In this document: one piece after another, positions 63,633 to 64,000 of the stretch | How the letters are laid out: every line of letters begins with the position of its first letter | How positions within the stretch are numbered: position 1 is the stretch's first letter | Source: Butyricimonas faecalis | GTDB taxonomy: Bacteria; Bacteroidota; Bacteroidia; Bacteroidales; Marinifilaceae | Assembly: GCF_003991565.1 (NCBI RefSeq) | Contig: NZ_CP032819.1 | Coordinates: forward strand, 3,224,001 to 3,288,000 | DNA: 64,000 bases | Reading direction: 5' to 3' | Notes under the pieces: generated by a model | Databases searched by the model: none | Told to the model about the DNA's origin: nothing | What the model saw: only the letters and a program-made list of their open reading frames with translations | Translations under genes and position numbers: made by a program

Positions 63633-64000
63633 ATGAGTGAAATAATGAAAATAGATACGGTCCAGCAATACAATGACTATTTTGGAATAGAAACTTGTCA
63701 TCCGTTGGTCAGTGTGATTGAGGGGAAGAAAGCAAAACCGTTACGGTTTTGCAAAAAACTATATAATATTTATGCCATATTGCTGAAAGATACGAATTGC
63801 GGCAATTTGAAATATGGTCAAAGTATCTATGATTATCAGAAAGGTACAATGCTTTTTCTTGCACCCGGCCAGGTAATGGGGTCGGAAGATGACGGGGTGT
63901 TGCATCAACCCGAAGGGTGGGTACTGGCTCTTCATCCTGAACTTTTAAGGGGTACACCATTGGCAAGTCTTATACGGGAATATTCTTATTTTTCATATAA
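63633..64000 (+). CDS. AraC-family transcriptional regulator (partial, runs past the window end)
   Basis: The first 122 codons show the N-terminal cupin-like effector domain of the AraC type: NDYFGIETCHPLVSVIEG, LYNIYAILLKDTNCGNLKYG, YQKGTMLFLAPGQVMG, GWVLALHPELLRGTPLAS. In Bacteroidota this N-terminal pattern is followed by a two-HTH AraC domain, which lies outside. Divergent from the aldo/keto reductase and hydrolase genes that it probably controls. Confidence 0.85.
   Translation, partial: MSEIMKIDTVQQYNDYFGIETCHPLVSVIEGKKAKPLRFCKKLYNIYAILLKDTNCGNLKYGQSIYDYQKGTMLFLAPGQVMGSEDDGVLHQPEGWVLALHPELLRGTPLASLIREYSYFSY

Overview
The window is a piece of a Bacteroidota chromosome, most likely from Odoribacteraceae (Butyricimonas or Odoribacter type). 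The evidence is two SusC/SusD-type outer-membrane uptake operons, a FecI/FecR-type sigma/anti-sigma pair, many Bacteroidota-only lipoprotein families (DUF4843, PKD-like, DUF4998, DUF1573, DUF1460, DUF6266), and promoters that fit the Bacteroidota consensus (TTTG, about 19-22 nt, TAnnTTTG). The genus is an inference from gene content; no rRNA is present to settle it.

Layout. 1-2400: an M20 dipeptidase (cut by the window edge) and, divergently, PRPP synthetase (prs) with its own promoter and terminator. 2.4-9.6 kb: uptake operon 1 (SusC without STN domain, SusD, DUF4843, PKD-like lipoprotein). 9.6-16.8 kb, minus strand: envelope and housekeeping genes (COG3014-like lipoprotein, LpoB-like lipoprotein, DUF1460 protein, pheS, VanZ-like, cyclophilin, FtsX-like permease, rbfA), followed by a divergent tRNA-Pro(CGG). 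17-22.5 kb: accessory secreted proteins (two close paralogues of unknown function, a BspA-type leucine-rich lipoprotein with collagen-like stretches, a DUF1573 lipoprotein). 22.9-33 kb: an unknown membrane protein, then a loose polyamine/nucleoside group (speA, a deoxyhypusine-synthase-like enzyme, agmatinase, an MTA/SAH-deaminase-like amidohydrolase), interrupted by a KilA-N gene lying between two copies of a structured RNA element and by dinB.

33-52 kb: uptake operon 2 and its control genes. An ECF sigma factor is separated from its probable FecR partner by a Cthe_2159-like beta-helix lipoprotein and a LytS/LytR-type two-component system. FecR is followed by an STN-containing SusC that carries a one-base frameshift, then SusD, two lipoproteins (DUF4959/DUF5000-like and DUF4998), a double-length secreted TldD-type protease with one intact and one degenerate active site, and a TlpA-like thioredoxin. 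52-55 kb: a 52-residue membrane protein, two tandem secreted paralogues each with an almost identical terminator, and a stand-alone LytTR regulator. 55-61 kb: a DUF4143 ATPase, then a phage-lysis-like cassette (DUF6266, helix-turn-helix protein, 3TM holin-like protein, amidase, second DUF6266, small membrane protein), an Rpn-type nuclease and an antirepressor remnant. 61-64 kb: an alpha/beta hydrolase and a Tat-exported aldo/keto reductase, divergent from an AraC-type regulator cut by the window end.

The most interesting items are the two covarying small-RNA-like elements around the KilA-N gene, the holin-amidase-DUF6266 cassette, the one-chain TldD/TldE-like protein, the deoxyhypusine-synthase-like enzyme in a polyamine setting, the frameshifted SusC, and an interspersed repeat that has become part of a lipoprotein signal peptide.
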